Assembly: GCF_040712315.1 (NCBI RefSeq)
Contig: NC_134020.1
Coordinates: 37,936,751 to 38,000,750, forward strand
Direction: 5' to 3'
Origin: Castanea sativa
Lineage: Eukaryota; Streptophyta; Magnoliopsida; Fagales; Fagaceae
Length of the DNA stretch: 64,000 bases
The translations under genes were made by a program, and so were the position numbers. The notes under the pieces were generated by a model. That model had not been told where the DNA came from and did no database searches. It worked only from the letters and a program-made list of their open reading frames with translations. Shown here in pieces: positions 1-11,954 of this stretch (its first letter is position 1; the number at the start of each line of letters is the position of its first letter).

Positions 1-2245
1 TAATCCAATGCCTTTATAACTAAACAAAGATAATTGCATATGATGACGGAATCCTAAGGAATAATTAAAGGATAGCAATGATATTAATTATGACCAAATG
101 CTGATCACTAAGTGCTACAAGCCTACATGTTGGTTGGCTATTAATGCAGTAAATTATACCAATGCATGGGGCTAGTATGTCTTTAAGAGAAAAGAAAAAG
201 GAAAGTAGGGTGAGTTTGGTCGTCCAAATTTTTTTTTGAAATAGAGTTTGGTCCAAATTGATTGGTTACTACCCTACACAATGATGATGCATACTTTATG
301 TTGAAGAACTTAATTAATGTTCAAATTTCGTGATCCATGGCCATAGTAATAATAATATAATAACTTTTCAAAGTAAAATTCTGATTCCTTGGTAATCATT
401 TTATATTTCAATGAGTCAACTCCGAATCGATCCATCCCTTAGAGTGGGCTACCTATATATGTACGTACAAATAAACAATTTCATCATATATCGATTCCTT
501 TATTTTTCAATCTCTATTTCTATCCTTTTCATGTATTTTTATGTTCCAATTGATTTCATATTAGCTCGTTAATTAGTTGACTCACACAATCAAATTCCTG
601 TTGACTTATAGAAGGTGTAAGACAATTGTAATTCAATTTTTTAGCGGAACATTGTGAATCATGTTGTACGAGTTATGATTTTTTTCTTTCTTTCTTTTTT
701 TATAAATACATAAGATAAAATTTTAATTTATAGCATCCACTTTATAATGATTATTTTTTCTCATCAAGCCAAAATATATATTGGTTAGTTAATGGTATAT
801 ATCCAAAAGAGCCTAATTTTTGGATACATAGCACAAGGTTTTAACTTACACTAATTTTTCAATGTAAGATTAACCCACTATTTTTTTTTTTTGAAAATAT
901 TAAATATTTTAACATATACCTACAAAGAAAGAAAGAATAAAGTTTTAAAGAAAGTACTAACAGTAATGTATATCCAAAACCCACAACTTATGATTTTCTA
1001 TACAACCCGAACTAATATTTTGGAAGACCACAACAAAGCTGCATCATATTTTTTTGGGTATAAATACCTTCTCATTTGACTAGATATATTTAGTTTAACT
1101 AGTAACAATTAATATTGTTTCTCAAAAAAAAATATAGTAATAATATTCTAACTTTTAATTTTTTTTTTAAACTAGTAATAATATAATATATCCTTTTTTC
1201 CGGCTGTGCTAATCAAAATTTTCATTTTTTTTTTTTTTTTTTTTTTGAGGAAGATCAAAATTTTAAAATTGGGATAACCAAGTAGAAGAAAATGAAAAGG
1301 GGCAAAGATATTGATGGAGAAGGTCTAGAAAAGCATAGAAGGCCTAAACTAACTTAAATTAATGTTTCGTAAAAAAATAAAAATAAAAACTTAAATTAAT
1401 GTGTCTTCCACTATCTTCGAATTATCTTTCTCTGATATTCCATTTTCAAGTAAATTCTCCGATGAAGCGTCAATCTTCTCCCCTTTATATCTATTTATTT
1501 ATTGTATTAGAAAAGCATCAGAATGAAACTGTCATCATCCGGTCACAGCGTCTTTTTTTGTCCTGAATATTTGTCCCATACGTTCTCAAAAGAGCGCCCA
1601 TGAAATCCTTCCAATCACTCTCCGGTTTGGATTCCCAATTATGAATTTAATTAATCAAACTCATTCTCCATTGTATTACTAAAGAAATATTGGTAATAAG
1701 AATGTATTACAAATTTTACTAAATAAATTAAACTTTACACATATGTGTCTAGTTTGAAATACAAAACAAAAGAAAAAATTTTCTCAAAAAAAGAAAAAGA
1801 AAAAACCCAGAGAAATATGGAGCATAGATTCACATCGCCAAGCACATTTGTAGCGTCTCTAATATTGGTGACAACTTGCTTGAAAGGGTTAAATAGCAAA
1901 ATTTGTGGCGTCCCAAATATCACTCTAACACCAATCACAAAATTTGCGGTGTCCCAAATATCACTCTAACACCAATCATATTCAGTGCCTTTTTGTATAG
2001 TAAAAATGGTAGTGTTTTTGTATAAAAAAAGTGTTTGTCAAAATAAATGTACATGAATGTCTTAATGACTGTATGGCTAATTTATCATCATTATTATGGA
2101 GCATAGGAGGAAAAAATAAAAATAATAATAATATCAACAACAAAAATGAAAGTTACCGATCAAAGTAAATTTTACTCATTTGTTTTATTCGGAAAGAAAA
2201 TACCAATTCTACACTATTTTTCACCAAAATTCTTTATTACATCAA

Positions 2246-2247
<2 letters not shown>
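1..2247. other. Intergenic DNA, no gene seen
   Basis: AT-rich sequence with many T and A homopolymer runs (for example near 1227-1246). The short ORFs have low-complexity translations with no recognisable domain. No RNA gene or paired terminal repeat was recognised. It may include distal regulatory DNA, but nothing in the sequence shows it. Confidence 0.6.

Positions 2248-2320
<73 letters not shown>
2248..2320. repeat. (TTA)n microsatellite
   Basis: About 24 uninterrupted copies of TTA. The ORFs crossing it are poly-Leu or poly-Tyr artefacts of the repeat. A tract this long and pure is expected to vary in length between individuals. Confidence 0.97.
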
Positions 2321-2729
2321 GTACACCTCAATATCTTACAAAAAGGACAAAGAAAATTGGTGTGCACTTCAAATGCACGTATCACTCACACAACCATATA
2401 TATATAGTGTCCATAAATAGCGCATCTTGGTCCACAAAGTACGTTTATTATTTCTTTATATTTATAGTCCAAAAATATTTTTGTAATTCTTCCATACACG
2501 AGGCAACTCATTTGACTTCTCACGTCATATCGAGTAGGAAAATTTGAAATTAAACCTAGATATTTTTCCAATGGCTACTAAAAATATGTTGATTTTCAAC
2601 CAATCTATTCACTAATTGATTTCCTACAAATTGTTAGCAGCCTCAACACTGTCAACAGTAAAGGATAATGGAAAAAGTGTGTAAAACTTTGACCTATGCA
2701 TAACCGGTATTATAGGAATATTCTTTTTT

Positions 2730-2900
2730 GAGAGATGCTACGTCCGCAACATTTTCACAATAAGTCACAGGTGGTTAGTTGCTATAGGTTCAAATTTGAA
2801 CCTAACACGAAGATTACTTTTTTACCCCAACAATAACAACCTGCCACTTAGAATTTATTGTAAAAATATTGTAAAAATGTTGCGGATATATCATTTCTCT
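2730..2900. mobile_element. Short MITE with inverted ends
   Basis: The left end (GAGATGCTACGTCCGCAACA) and the reverse complement of the right end both carry the segment CCGCAACATTTT followed by an ACAATA motif. They enclose about 110 bp without an ORF. A partial related sequence (ATGTCCACAACATTTTC) lies just downstream at about 2935-2955. No clear target duplication was found, so the superfamily is left open. Confidence 0.55.
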
Positions 2901-5146
2901 TCGTTTTTTCCCATTAATTATAAATAAAAATGATATGTCCACAACATTTTCTTAAAATAAAAAAATTTAAAAAAAATTTTAAAAAAAAGATGCTCTTAGA
3001 GCATTCGTTAACAATTTTAGAAAAATTTTAATACCCAATTTCATAGTAAATATAGAAAATTAGTTACTTTTTTCTTTTGTCATAAAAAAAAATTCTAAAA
3101 ATATTTCTTAAAACCAATACCTTTAAGATATTCATTAACTTTTCCTAATTAAAAATATAAAACTTTTTTTCTATAAAACTAACCTTGTTAAACTTGATAG
3201 TGTTAAAACCAGTGGAGGAGAAGGATTTTATTCAAGTGATTGAGCTAAGAGGCCTTTGAAAAAAAAATTATAGAAATGCACAAACAAAACTACTGCTTGA
3301 TAATCAATATATAATTTAAGAAACAGGCATACATAGTAAAAAGAGTAGTGTTTATTACAAAGAAATTGTTTTACATAATTTTACACATACACCCAAAAAA
3401 AACTAAAATCCTGAATGTATAACAGATTATGTGCAGCAAATTTAACCCTAATATAAATCCTCTATCCCACGCAACTAATATTATATTTTATACTTCACTA
3501 ATTCACACTCTTAGACTTCAGATGAAAATTAAAATCTTTTAGGCAAACCAGCCAGTTGTATAGATGGAACTGAGTGAACCATTTAAAAACAGAGGCTAGG
3601 ACGTAGTAGATAAGCTTTGTAGGTTTGAGTGGCATTGCTTTATAGGCAGACAAGGCGCATCCAGGTTCCCATTGCGTTCCTTGGTTTGTGGCAAAGCATG
3701 CAAGTTGGTTTTCTATGGCTCTCTCTTCCTTTCTCTCTCTCTCATCTAAACATTTTTTTATATATCCAATTTGAGCTAATCAACATCACTACCTTTTGGT
3801 ATTTATGAGTGGTCGACGTATTGGGCATCCTCTCCATATACGTATAAACCACATGACTTTTCACACAGTCTCGTAAACACACTCTCACACACTCACAGAC
3901 ACACAGTGAGAAAGAGAGAAAGAAAGAAAAAAATAAAAAAGAGAGAGACAAAGAGGACAGGTTTTATATCCAAAGGGGTCCCAAAATCTAGAAGTGACGC
4001 ATTCCATTGTTTCCACATACATTATTCTCTGTCATTATTTTTTTATTATCGAATACTATTTTATTTTTATATATGATGGATTCTCAGTCAGGGTCTAGCT
4101 GATGGATTTCTGGCCGCCCAATCATATTGGTCTCTTTGAAAGTGATTCCTTTGCTTCTTCCCTAAGCCATTTTCACCCATCACTGTCACTTTCCGCCTTG
4201 CCTAATTGGTAACATTACTAGTGCATGGTAGCTCTTCTCCTTTTTCCTTTTGAGTTACACACTGTTATGGAGGTTCCTCGCTTTGCTTTGCTTAAGTTCT
4301 TCCTCTTATTATGTTGTCATAACCTTTTGATATACTGTACATGTTTCAGAAGCACTTCAAATTTTAAAGTATCACCATGAATTGGATTATCTGAAGCCAA
4401 ATGCTTTAGTATTGGCATGCACGAAACAATTCACATTTAGAAATTGTTCAACATTAACGTGAAGAGAAGAGATATAATGGCTTCATATTACTCGAATATG
4501 TGCCCACAAGAAATTGCTGCACAGGCTTTAAATTACAGGTAAAGATATGCATGGTTAAAATATTGCCACTAAATGAGATAATATGTTTTGGTTTTAAGAA
4601 CAATTGAAGGCTTCACAATATGTGACTGCCTTAAATCCTGACACATGTGCTTCATTCATTTTATATGAGTGAATTTTGGACCTTCTATTCAAGAAATAAA
4701 GATATCACTACACCACAAAAGTCGATGATATGCCATACCGTGAAGTCAAGGTTTATACCATTTCAACTCTATTTGCTTTGGAAAATATTGGTAATATATT
4801 GAACTGCTATTCGGAAATCTTCATGACTAGTTTCATTCTTCTAAGTAAGAATAAAGATGGAATGTGGCTTTCTTGTTTGTTACTGAGACGAGAAGTCATT
4901 TTCTCATATTAGAGCAGATATATGGTGGTTTTGTCTTGATTTTGATTGTGCAAGGTGCCAAATATATATTTAGATCAATTTATCACAACCAAGAACAATA
5001 GTCTCTATTTTTTTCCTTTTTTATTTCAGGAGAAGTCAAGCTCACCAGTCAACCCCATTAGGGGAGCTAGTGGGTCGAATCCGATTTCACTCCTTTGGAA
5101 AGGAACCAGACACTAGTGTCATTGAATTAGAAGATTTTTATTTAAG

Positions 5147-5150
<4 letters not shown>
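2901..5150. other. Intergenic DNA, no gene seen
   Basis: No coding region of convincing length or composition. A CT-rich tract lies near 3720-3745 and a GA/CA-rich tract near 3875-3955. The stretch 4060-4260 is less AT-rich than its surroundings and could be part of an unrecognised transcript, but no splice pattern, ORF or known RNA fold was recognised. Confidence 0.5.

Positions 5151-5202
<52 letters not shown>
5151..5202. repeat. (TA)n microsatellite
   Basis: About 26 perfect TA copies, able to form a self-complementary hairpin, in otherwise unique AT-rich DNA about 1.2 kb upstream of the FAF-like gene. Confidence 0.97.
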
Positions 5203-5204
<2 letters not shown>

Positions 5205-5884
5205 GCTCAATTAATTTGAAGCCAAACGAAATTTGTATCCCAATAAATTTCCTCACTCTACCCTTAAAATAAATTAATTCAGTTAATCAGGGCATAATAA
5301 GAAAATCTATAGTGATATTAAGTGAAATTAAATTTTAAATGAGACTTTAAAAAATAAGCGAACCGATAGAAACTTTAGCATTTGTAAAATGTTGCTCACA
5401 TTTAATGCCTTAATGTTAAAATCCTCTTACATATGACATTTGTAAGCCGGGTTGTGAATGCTCTAAGAAGAGGATAACTCACTACTTTTTCTTCGTAAAT
5501 AATCTTTTTTCCTAATGCTAAATATTTGCATCAATATATATAAACCACTTCTTTTCATCACAAACTTCAATCCTCCTATTTCCTCTCTAGTAATAAATAT
5601 GTATTTAATGGAATAATTTTATTCTAATAATATCACTATAGTCTAGAAATTACCAAAGAACAATAGGATATGCCTTAATTCATGTTCAAGTAAAATAATT
5701 TTCGAACTTCAAATACATAAAATAAAAATTAAAAATTAAAACTGTCGTGGCTAAAGACACTTTTAAGAGGGAGAGATAATGTGAACCAAAATGAAAATGG
5801 CCGGTCCATACTCCTTTTTGCTTTTGCAATCCACTTTTCTGATAAGGGAAAAACTAAAAACCAATGAGGGGGTGTCTTTTCATT
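5203..5884. other. Upstream flank of the FAF-like gene
   Basis: AT-rich DNA with no supported gene. Composition shifts from about 5750 toward the FAF-like gene, consistent with entering its promoter. The short ORFs on both strands at about 5730-6110 overlap one another and have no recognisable domain. Confidence 0.5.
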
Positions 5885-5945
5885 GTGGCGTATGGGGGCC
5901 CCAATGGACACGGTTCCAAAGGCTTTTTTGGCTCTACAAATACCC
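5885..5945 (+). promoter_or_regulatory. Candidate core promoter of the FAF-like gene
   Basis: A TATA-like TACAAATA at 5935-5942 is followed by a CT-rich leader. About 40 bp upstream is the palindrome GGGGCCCC (about 5894-5901), which contains the GGNCCC core bound by TCP factors. The position fits a 5'UTR that starts around 5965-5975 and contains an intron. This is motif-level inference only. Confidence 0.35.
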
Positions 5946-6111
5946 ACATTCCCCCATCCCCTTTCATTGCCATCACCCACAGCCACTCCTCAAACATCAA
6001 ACATCAAACATCATCATCTGAGGGCTTCCCCCTTATTATTCCTTGCAACTCGCACCCAGCTAGTGGTCTGTAACCAGGCCTCTCTGTTGGTTGCTTGTTG
6101 CTTTGCCTGAG

Positions 6112-6321
6112 GTAAATATTCCATCCATCTCTCCTCTTTTCCCCCACCACAATTACACCTTCTTTTGTATTTTTGCAATATCACATGCATGTTTTTCAGT
6201 CTGCTTTGTAACTTTAAATTTTGTTACATACACATAAGCACTGTGCAACTCTAGCTAGCTACTAGCTCTGCTAGCTTCTTGGTTTTTCATTCCTCTCAAA
6301 ATTTTCCTCACTTTTATGCAG
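6112..6321 (+). other. Probable 5'UTR intron of the FAF-like gene
   Basis: A donor-like TGAG|GTAAAT at 6111/6112 and an acceptor with a T-rich tract ending TTTTATGCAG at 6321 lie just upstream of the ATG at 6371. The intervening 210 bp is T-rich, as plant introns are. Transcript data would be needed to confirm it. Confidence 0.45.
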
Positions 6322-6370
6322 CTAGAAGCTAGCTGAAGTGCTTGTCCTTCTCTTCTGCTAATTTGCTTAA

Positions 6371-8020
6371 ATGTCAAGTCCTTTGAGCAAGTCCCTTCGC
6401 CTATCAAACATTCTTGACGAAGAGCCCAAGATCATGGAAATCAAGCAAGGCATCGTTTCCATACTTGGCTCAGACGAGTTTGAACAAAGAACAAGAGCCT
6501 CTTCTCTGCGAAGAACTCTCTCCGCAGACATGTCCTCCAGGAAATGGCTTGCTCAAAACGGGTTCTCTCCCATGAAAAAGATTGCATCCTCTGAAGAACT
6601 TTGCTTCTCCATAGCAAATTCATCATCATCATCATCCTCTTCAGAAGGAGAAGAAGACTATGAAGAAAGGAAGGGGCGAGGTGGACATGCTAATATTTGG
6701 AGCTTGATTAAAGAAGAAAAGAAGCAGTCAGAGCAACTCGAGAAGCAGACTGGACAATTCGATATATGGAGCTCAATTACTCAAAAGACCAACGAGGATG
6801 CTTCAAAAACACTCCCACCTCCTTATATTCACCCTCTTGTGAAGAGGTCAGCTAGCTCTTTGAGTGAAAAAAGTCTTCAAATTTGTACTGAGAGTCTTGG
6901 ATCCGAGACTGGCTCTGATGGGTTCTCATCTTACTCTTCATCGGAGGCCGGTGACTCGGAAGAAGACAAGGAAGAAGAACAAGAGGAAGAGCAGCTGCAA
7001 CAACCACAACAGCAACAACAACAAGAATTGCAAGAAGAGAAGGTGCCTGAAGCCTTTGATCAGAAGGATGAGCTGGAAAGTTTTAGAGTGGCAAAGTACC
7101 ACTATGCTACTAGTAAGAAATCACAGTCTATATCATTCCCTCCACCTCTTCCTTCTCTTGCTCGTCAAGATGGGGCTTCACTTCGCATGGAGTCTCGTCG
7201 CCACAACGGAAGATTAGTCCTCGAAGCCGTGTCCATCCCTTCACAGAACCAGTTTCGTGCTCAAAGGCAAGATGGCCGCCTTGTCCTCACTTTTGCCAAT
7301 ACTACTCCCTCAGAAGAAGAAGAAGAAGCAAGAGATGAAGAAGAGCACCACCAAGAAGCAGAGAAAAGTGAAGCAGATCAGTTTGAAGAACTCGAGGACT
7401 TTGAGGAAGATGAAAATCCAGAAGAAGAAGAAGAAGAAGAAGAGTTTGAGGAAGAAGAGGATGAAGAGGGAATTGATAATGAAAACAATTCTAGGGGAGC
7501 CAAAGAAATAGAAATAGTGTCGAAGCAGACGCGAGGGCCAGCGTTTTCAAGTAGATTCATAAATGCTCACAGGTTAGCTTCTTCAATGATGAATAGGCCA
7601 ATTGGAATAGCAAATAGGAATCAAGCATGGTCACACAACATCAATGAAGTTGTTGATTTTGAGGAGGATATGGATGTGAAGAAAGCGAAGGCAACCCAAG
7701 TAGCAATGTCTCTTCCACCTCGACACAGTGTGTCTCGACTCATACAGTCCCCAACAGCTGTGTCCTCCACAGCTTCAGCAGCCCCTTTCAATGCTTATGA
7801 GTACTACTGGCGAACCAAGCCTTCGGCAAAGGACATATCCTTCAAAAACCATAGCAACAAGTTCACTATCTCAAAGGACATAGTACCAAATCATGAGCAA
7901 CAACAATTTCTTGCTGTAAAAGGGAACAAAGGAGATTGCTTGGTCCCTTTGCTAAAGAGTTGCAAGGACTCAAGAATGTCTTTACTGCTCTGGGAGAACT
8001 ATTGCATTGCCACCTCTTGA
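6371..8020 (+). CDS. FANTASTIC FOUR family (FAF-like) protein
   Basis: Single-exon ORF of 549 residues. The FAF domain is clear at about residues 255-308. It opens with SFPPPLPSL and contains two DGRLVL-type blocks, HNGRLVLEAVSIPS and QDGRLVLTF. Upstream are a Ser tract (about 83-90), two IWSLI/IWSSI repeats (about 108 and 131), and the conserved TESLGSETGSDGFSSYSS segment. A Gln-rich tract follows at about 207-222. After the domain comes a long Glu-rich stretch (about 315-375). No signal peptide or membrane segment is visible. FAF proteins modulate WUSCHEL/CLAVATA meristem control, and one long Arabidopsis member (EAR1, At5g22090 as I recall) enhances clade-A PP2C phosphatases in ABA signalling. 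The N-terminal layout suggests this longer FAF-like class rather than the short FAF1-4. The start is the first in-frame ATG after the probable 5'UTR intron; I see no frameshift or internal stop. Confidence 0.92.
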   Translation: MSSPLSKSLRLSNILDEEPKIMEIKQGIVSILGSDEFEQRTRASSLRRTLSADMSSRKWLAQNGFSPMKKIASSEELCFSIANSSSSSSSSEGEEDYEERKGRGGHANIWSLIKEEKKQSEQLEKQTGQFDIWSSITQKTNEDASKTLPPPYIHPLVKRSASSLSEKSLQICTESLGSETGSDGFSSYSSSEAGDSEEDKEEEQEEEQLQQPQQQQQQELQEEKVPEAFDQKDELESFRVAKYHYATSKKSQSISFPPPLPSLARQDGASLRMESRRHNGRLVLEAVSIPSQNQFRAQRQDGRLVLTFANTTPSEEEEEARDEEEHHQEAEKSEADQFEELEDFEEDENPEEEEEEEEFEEEEDEEGIDNENNSRGAKEIEIVSKQTRGPAFSSRFINAHRLASSMMNRPIGIANRNQAWSHNINEVVDFEEDMDVKKAKATQVAMSLPPRHSVSRLIQSPTAVSSTASAAPFNAYEYYWRTKPSAKDISFKNHSNKFTISKDIVPNHEQQQFLAVKGNKGDCLVPLLKSCKDSRMSLLLWENYCIATS

Positions 8021-8629
8021 TCCCATCCAATTCATCCTCTTAATTAAGTCTTACCCTCTCAGTGTTAAATGTTAATCCAAATCCATTATTACTACTACTA
8101 ATTTCCATAAATTATTGTACCCCGTTAATTGTCATTGTCTCTCTTTATTTTCCACTGGTATGTGTATGTAGTCAAAATAAAAGCAAAAAGTTTCAAAGGG
8201 AACAAAAAAAATACTTTGATTTAAAGCACCAAAAACTAAGAGAGAAACAGAGAGATGAATATAATTTTCTAAATTTCATATGGCCTTGTAGAGCTAAAGC
8301 GAGATCTTAGCATCATCTTTGACTTGGTGGACTGTCCTGTCTGTCGCTGCATTATGATGGTTCCTTTTCTTTAACTTTCTTTGCTTTTGTAATTTCTAGC
8401 CAATGGGGTTTCATTATGAGTCATGTCCGGCCTAATTGCTTTTAATTTTGGGAACATCGTGATCCGCACCTGATATGTCCGCTCCTCCGGTTTAGGTTAA
8501 GGTTGAGTGTGATGGATATTTCTCATCTAATTTTGTAACTAACATTTCTAATAGAATCAGCTTGTTCTGCATCCCTACTCCAACAAAAAATGTATGCAAG
8601 ATTATGGATGCTTATCTTAAATAAATAGG
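8021..8629 (+). other. 3' flank and probable 3'UTR of the FAF-like gene
   Basis: T-rich sequence follows the TGA, and the 3'UTR probably ends within a few hundred bases. A short ORF at 8062-8310 has no recognisable domain and looks like chance reading through UTR. No other gene is seen. Confidence 0.5.
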
Positions 8630-8941
8630 GCAATGATTATAACATGTCTACTACTACACGCTTATCATGTACACACTTATCATGTATAATGCCGCGTGAG
8701 TTAAAATTATAATCGTGTTTTAACCATTTTACAATTTTAATTGAAATCATTTTAAAAATACAATTTTAAAGAGAGTATGTATGCATGGAATGTGCAATAA
8801 CGAGTATATAAGGATAATGATTATCATATATTTGCTATTATATACTTACAGTACACACTGCCACGTGAGCTGAAATTATAATCGTGTTTGACCATTTCGC
8901 TATTTTAATTGAAATTGTTTCAAAAACACAATTTTAAAGAA

Positions 8942-8972
<31 letters not shown>

Positions 8973-9130
8973 GGGAATGTGCAACAATAAGTGTGTATGG
9001 GTAATGATTATCACATACTTACTACTACACACGGGGGCTAAAATCCATTTCACAAATTTATCTAAAATTGTTTCAAAAACACAATTTGAAAGAGAGCATA
9101 TACGTATAGAATGTGTGCAATAACAAGTGT
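8630..9130. repeat. Three degenerate tandem copies of a ~185-bp unit
   Basis: Copies begin at about 8630, 8811 and 8999. Each opens with a variant of AATGATTAT(A/C)ACAT. It then has ACTACAC/TACACAC-type sequence, TGAGCTGAAATTATAATCGTG in the first two, and CAATTTTAAAGAGAG. Each ends with GAATGTGCAA(T/C)AA. The third copy is shorter. A (TA)n run at about 8946-8972 has expanded in copy 2. No ORF spans the copies. Confidence 0.8.
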
Positions 9131-10119
9131 AACAAGATTTTCCTGAATAAAAGATATGACAAAATGATGAGAAGCCGCGTTCGACCATCACCCAATGGCA
9201 AGATGACACGCTCATGGTATAAATGTTGGTTCATGCTTGTGTTAGATGTGCCATTTTGTGTTGGCGGTGCTCTACAGCAGAGATATAAAACTAAAAAAAA
9301 TAATAATAATAAAATCAGGCCGTGGAAGCTGACAAATTGACAATTAGCTTCCGAATGTTTCTAATAATTTGCATAATATTCTCACATGCTTATCTATACT
9401 ATTTTGTCTCAGATAGCATTACATCTATCTTCTTATCTTTTTCTGTTCTTTATTATTATTATTTTTTTCCTTAGATAAAATAGCTTACATCTTTCGGTTA
9501 ATATCTTAAGTTTTCTTTTTTGGTCGAGGACTTAAAGTTTTGTTCTTTTTATTTTATTTTATTTTATTTGGGTAATGAAGTTTTATTTTATTGTTTATGT
9601 CCATACATTTCTGACTTTGAAATTTCAGAGTTGGGCTCATATTTTCGCCAGAATTGGGCTCAACAGAAGTGTTTTTTGTCGAAATAGTAGCTGCACCACA
9701 TGTTCAAGTTCAACCCAACGTCTCTCAACCCACGAGCTTAATTTTTACCACGTGACATATACTGATTGATTGCTAGCACCTCATGGCCTACGTTTTTGTT
9801 TTGTTTTTTTGTTTTATTTAATGGAGAGGGTTTATTTCAGAACTCGAAACAACATGAGACCTAAGGCAACAAATTTAAGTGGACTTTTTAAATATTTAAA
9901 TATAAATTAAATAGTTTGACTTATTATTAAATTTTTGAGTGGGAAACTAGTTTACAGAATTTTCAAGTGCGGCTTTTTAAAAAAGATTGAGTCACTAATG
10001 TTATCTGGTTTACGAAGTTCCAAGACATTAAGGTAAATTGACTATCTATATGGATTCAACACACTCATAACACTTCATTTTTTTTGTGAAACAATTATGT
10101 AATTAGGTTTGGTTTCAAA
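9131..10119. other. Intergenic DNA, no gene seen
   Basis: AT-rich spacer with an (ATTTT)n-like run at about 9547-9570. Short ORFs show no domain. It ends exactly at the TG of the first retrotransposon LTR. Confidence 0.6.
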
Positions 10120-10214
10120 TGTTAAGATAACATATCAATAGGATCAAGTTAATCCTATTGATGTTAGTTTTGAGAAAGATAAAGATAAGCACCAAGTTCA
10201 AATATTAATACGAT

Positions 10215-11757
10215 CAGGGGCGGCGCTAGTCTATATTCAGGGGTTCAAATGAACCCCCTGACTTCAAAAAAAAAATTATATATATAATTTCTTTTTTTAG
10301 TTTAATACTTAAATTTATTTTTAAAAATATTTTTGCACACCCTGAATTAAATTTTGCATATTTTTATTACTAGTATTTCAAACTCTAATGTGGCGTTTGG
10401 TACGAAGGAATTCACATTACTCTTGGCATCTAGATTCCTAGGAATGTGATTCTTAGGAATCACATTCCTAAGAATGTAGCTATTCCTAAGTTTGGTTTCA
10501 TTAGGAATATCTTAAGATTCCTAGGAATGTGAGATGATAATGTTTGCTTTATTCCTAGGAATTTTAAATGAATCATTTATTTTTCCTATTCTATCCTTAG
10601 ATTTGAATGAACTACCAAGTCCTTAAAAAAATATTCCTCTAAATAAATAATGAAAAACCAAATATAAACTATTAATTATGAAAAATTCATTAAAATTATA
10701 GTCTAACATTTCAAAATAACAGGTACAATACAAAAATAACTATTTAAATTCTCAAATGCTTTTATTTTTAATAATAATTTTAAAAGAGTTTAATTCATAA
10801 TAATTTGTTTTATATTTTATCTTAATTGCTTAAATGATAATAAAAAAGGGTTAAAATTGTCAATTTATAAAAAATACAATTTTCTTTAAGCTTGGGAGTG
10901 TGGATTCCTACCTGTTTTAAAAGGAATCCACATTCCTACTAAGAGAGGAATTCACATTCCCCTAGCATCTGATTCCTTAGCGTGATTTACAACTAAACAT
11001 AGGAATCTTTAAACATTCCTGGGAATCCTAAAACATTACCCCGTACCAAACGCCACATAAGAGTAAAGAGCAAGTATTTGTGAATTGTAAGTCACTCTTT
11101 TTTATAAATTTATATTATATATGTGAATGTGTCTAATATTGATTGTGTGCATTACTTTTTATTATAATGTTATTTGTGTAAATTATGATATGTGTGGACG
11201 TTTGTGTGTACAATATAAATTTATATAATTTAATAATTAGGAAATAGAAATGGTTTGTTATATGTGTGTGTATTGTTATCATGTTATAATAACTTTTTGT
11301 TATAAAGTTAGTAAAACATAAGAAAAAAAAATTGTAAAGTTAGTGTTTGTCCAAGCATTTAATTGGTTAAGTAGACATGTGGTGTATAATTTTATGTATG
11401 AATAGTGTGGTTGTGTGCATCAATAATTAATACAAAGCTAATGAGTTTAGTTTAGTCATTTAGTTTAAAATATTCTTATAAAAAAAATAACAAATAGACA
11501 ATAACAATTGCATAAAAATAAAAATGTTAGATAAACTTAACAAAATAAAATAGTCATAGGCTCATAGCTACCCACATTGGCAATAGATACCCATAATGAA
11601 TTATCATATAACAATTAAAAATTTGAGAATTTGTAGAAGAAAATTGTAAAACTTCATGTATTAATTTTTTTTGTCCACAACTCGATATATTCAAGTTCTT
11701 TTTTTATTAAAATTTTTTAATGACCCCCCCTAAACAAAATTCCTGGAGCCGCCACTA
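10215..11757. mobile_element. Non-autonomous hAT (Tip100-like) element
   Basis: The left end CAGGGGCGGCGCTAG and the reverse complement of the right end, TAGTGGCGGCTCCAGG, form a short imperfect inverted repeat of the CAGGGGCGG type known from Tip100-group hAT transposons. Candidate 8-bp target duplications AATACGAT (10207-10214) and CATATGAT (11758-11765) match at 6 of 8. A 9-bp reading, ATACGATCA/ATATGATCA, matches 8 of 9 and would suggest a Mutator-like element instead. There is no transposase ORF. It lies exactly between the two tandem copies in the host LTR. Confidence 0.6.
10389..11057. mobile_element. PIF/Harbinger-type element inside the hAT-like element
   Basis: The ends TGTGGCGTTTGGTAC and GTACCAAACGCCACA are a perfect 15-bp inverted repeat, flanked by TAA on both sides (10386-10388 and 11058-11060), the 3-bp duplication typical of PIF/Harbinger. 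Subterminal sequence carries repeated TTCCTAGGAATGTGA-like inverted motifs. The interior is AT-rich with no ORF, so the element is non-autonomous. Confidence 0.85.
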
Positions 11758-11954
11758 CATATGATCAAGTTAATCCTATTGATGCTAATTTTGAGAAGAT
11801 AAAGATAAGCACCAAGTTCAAATCTCATCATCTCAAGATCAAGATATGACCAAGTATCTAGAGCTACTATAGAATATTGAGATAGAAATGGATACAATTG
11901 AAATTTAATCTTCTTGTATTTAAATTGTTGTTATATCTTTTCAGGTGTAACAGA

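Noticed and set aside
2146..2547. 133-residue + strand ORF with a poly-Leu run
   Set aside because: The run is the (TTA)n microsatellite read in one frame; the flanks have no domain.
4060..4260. Possible microRNA or other non-coding RNA gene
   Set aside because: Composition differs from its surroundings, but I could not identify a known mature sequence or a convincing long hairpin.
5030..5110. Possible SINE from GGGTCGAATCCG (B-box-like)
   Set aside because: No matching A box, A tail or target duplication could be found.
6864..7511. Lys/Asn-rich + strand ORFs within the FAF-like gene
   Set aside because: Off-frame translations of the same acidic and Gln repeats; the 549-residue frame carries the FAF domain.
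7378..7560. Poly-Ser ORF on the - strand
   Set aside because: Antisense shadow of the GAA/GAG acidic tract of the FAF-like gene.
8062..8310. 82-residue ORF just after the FAF-like gene
   Set aside because: Lies in the probable 3'UTR, has no domain, and is T/A-biased.
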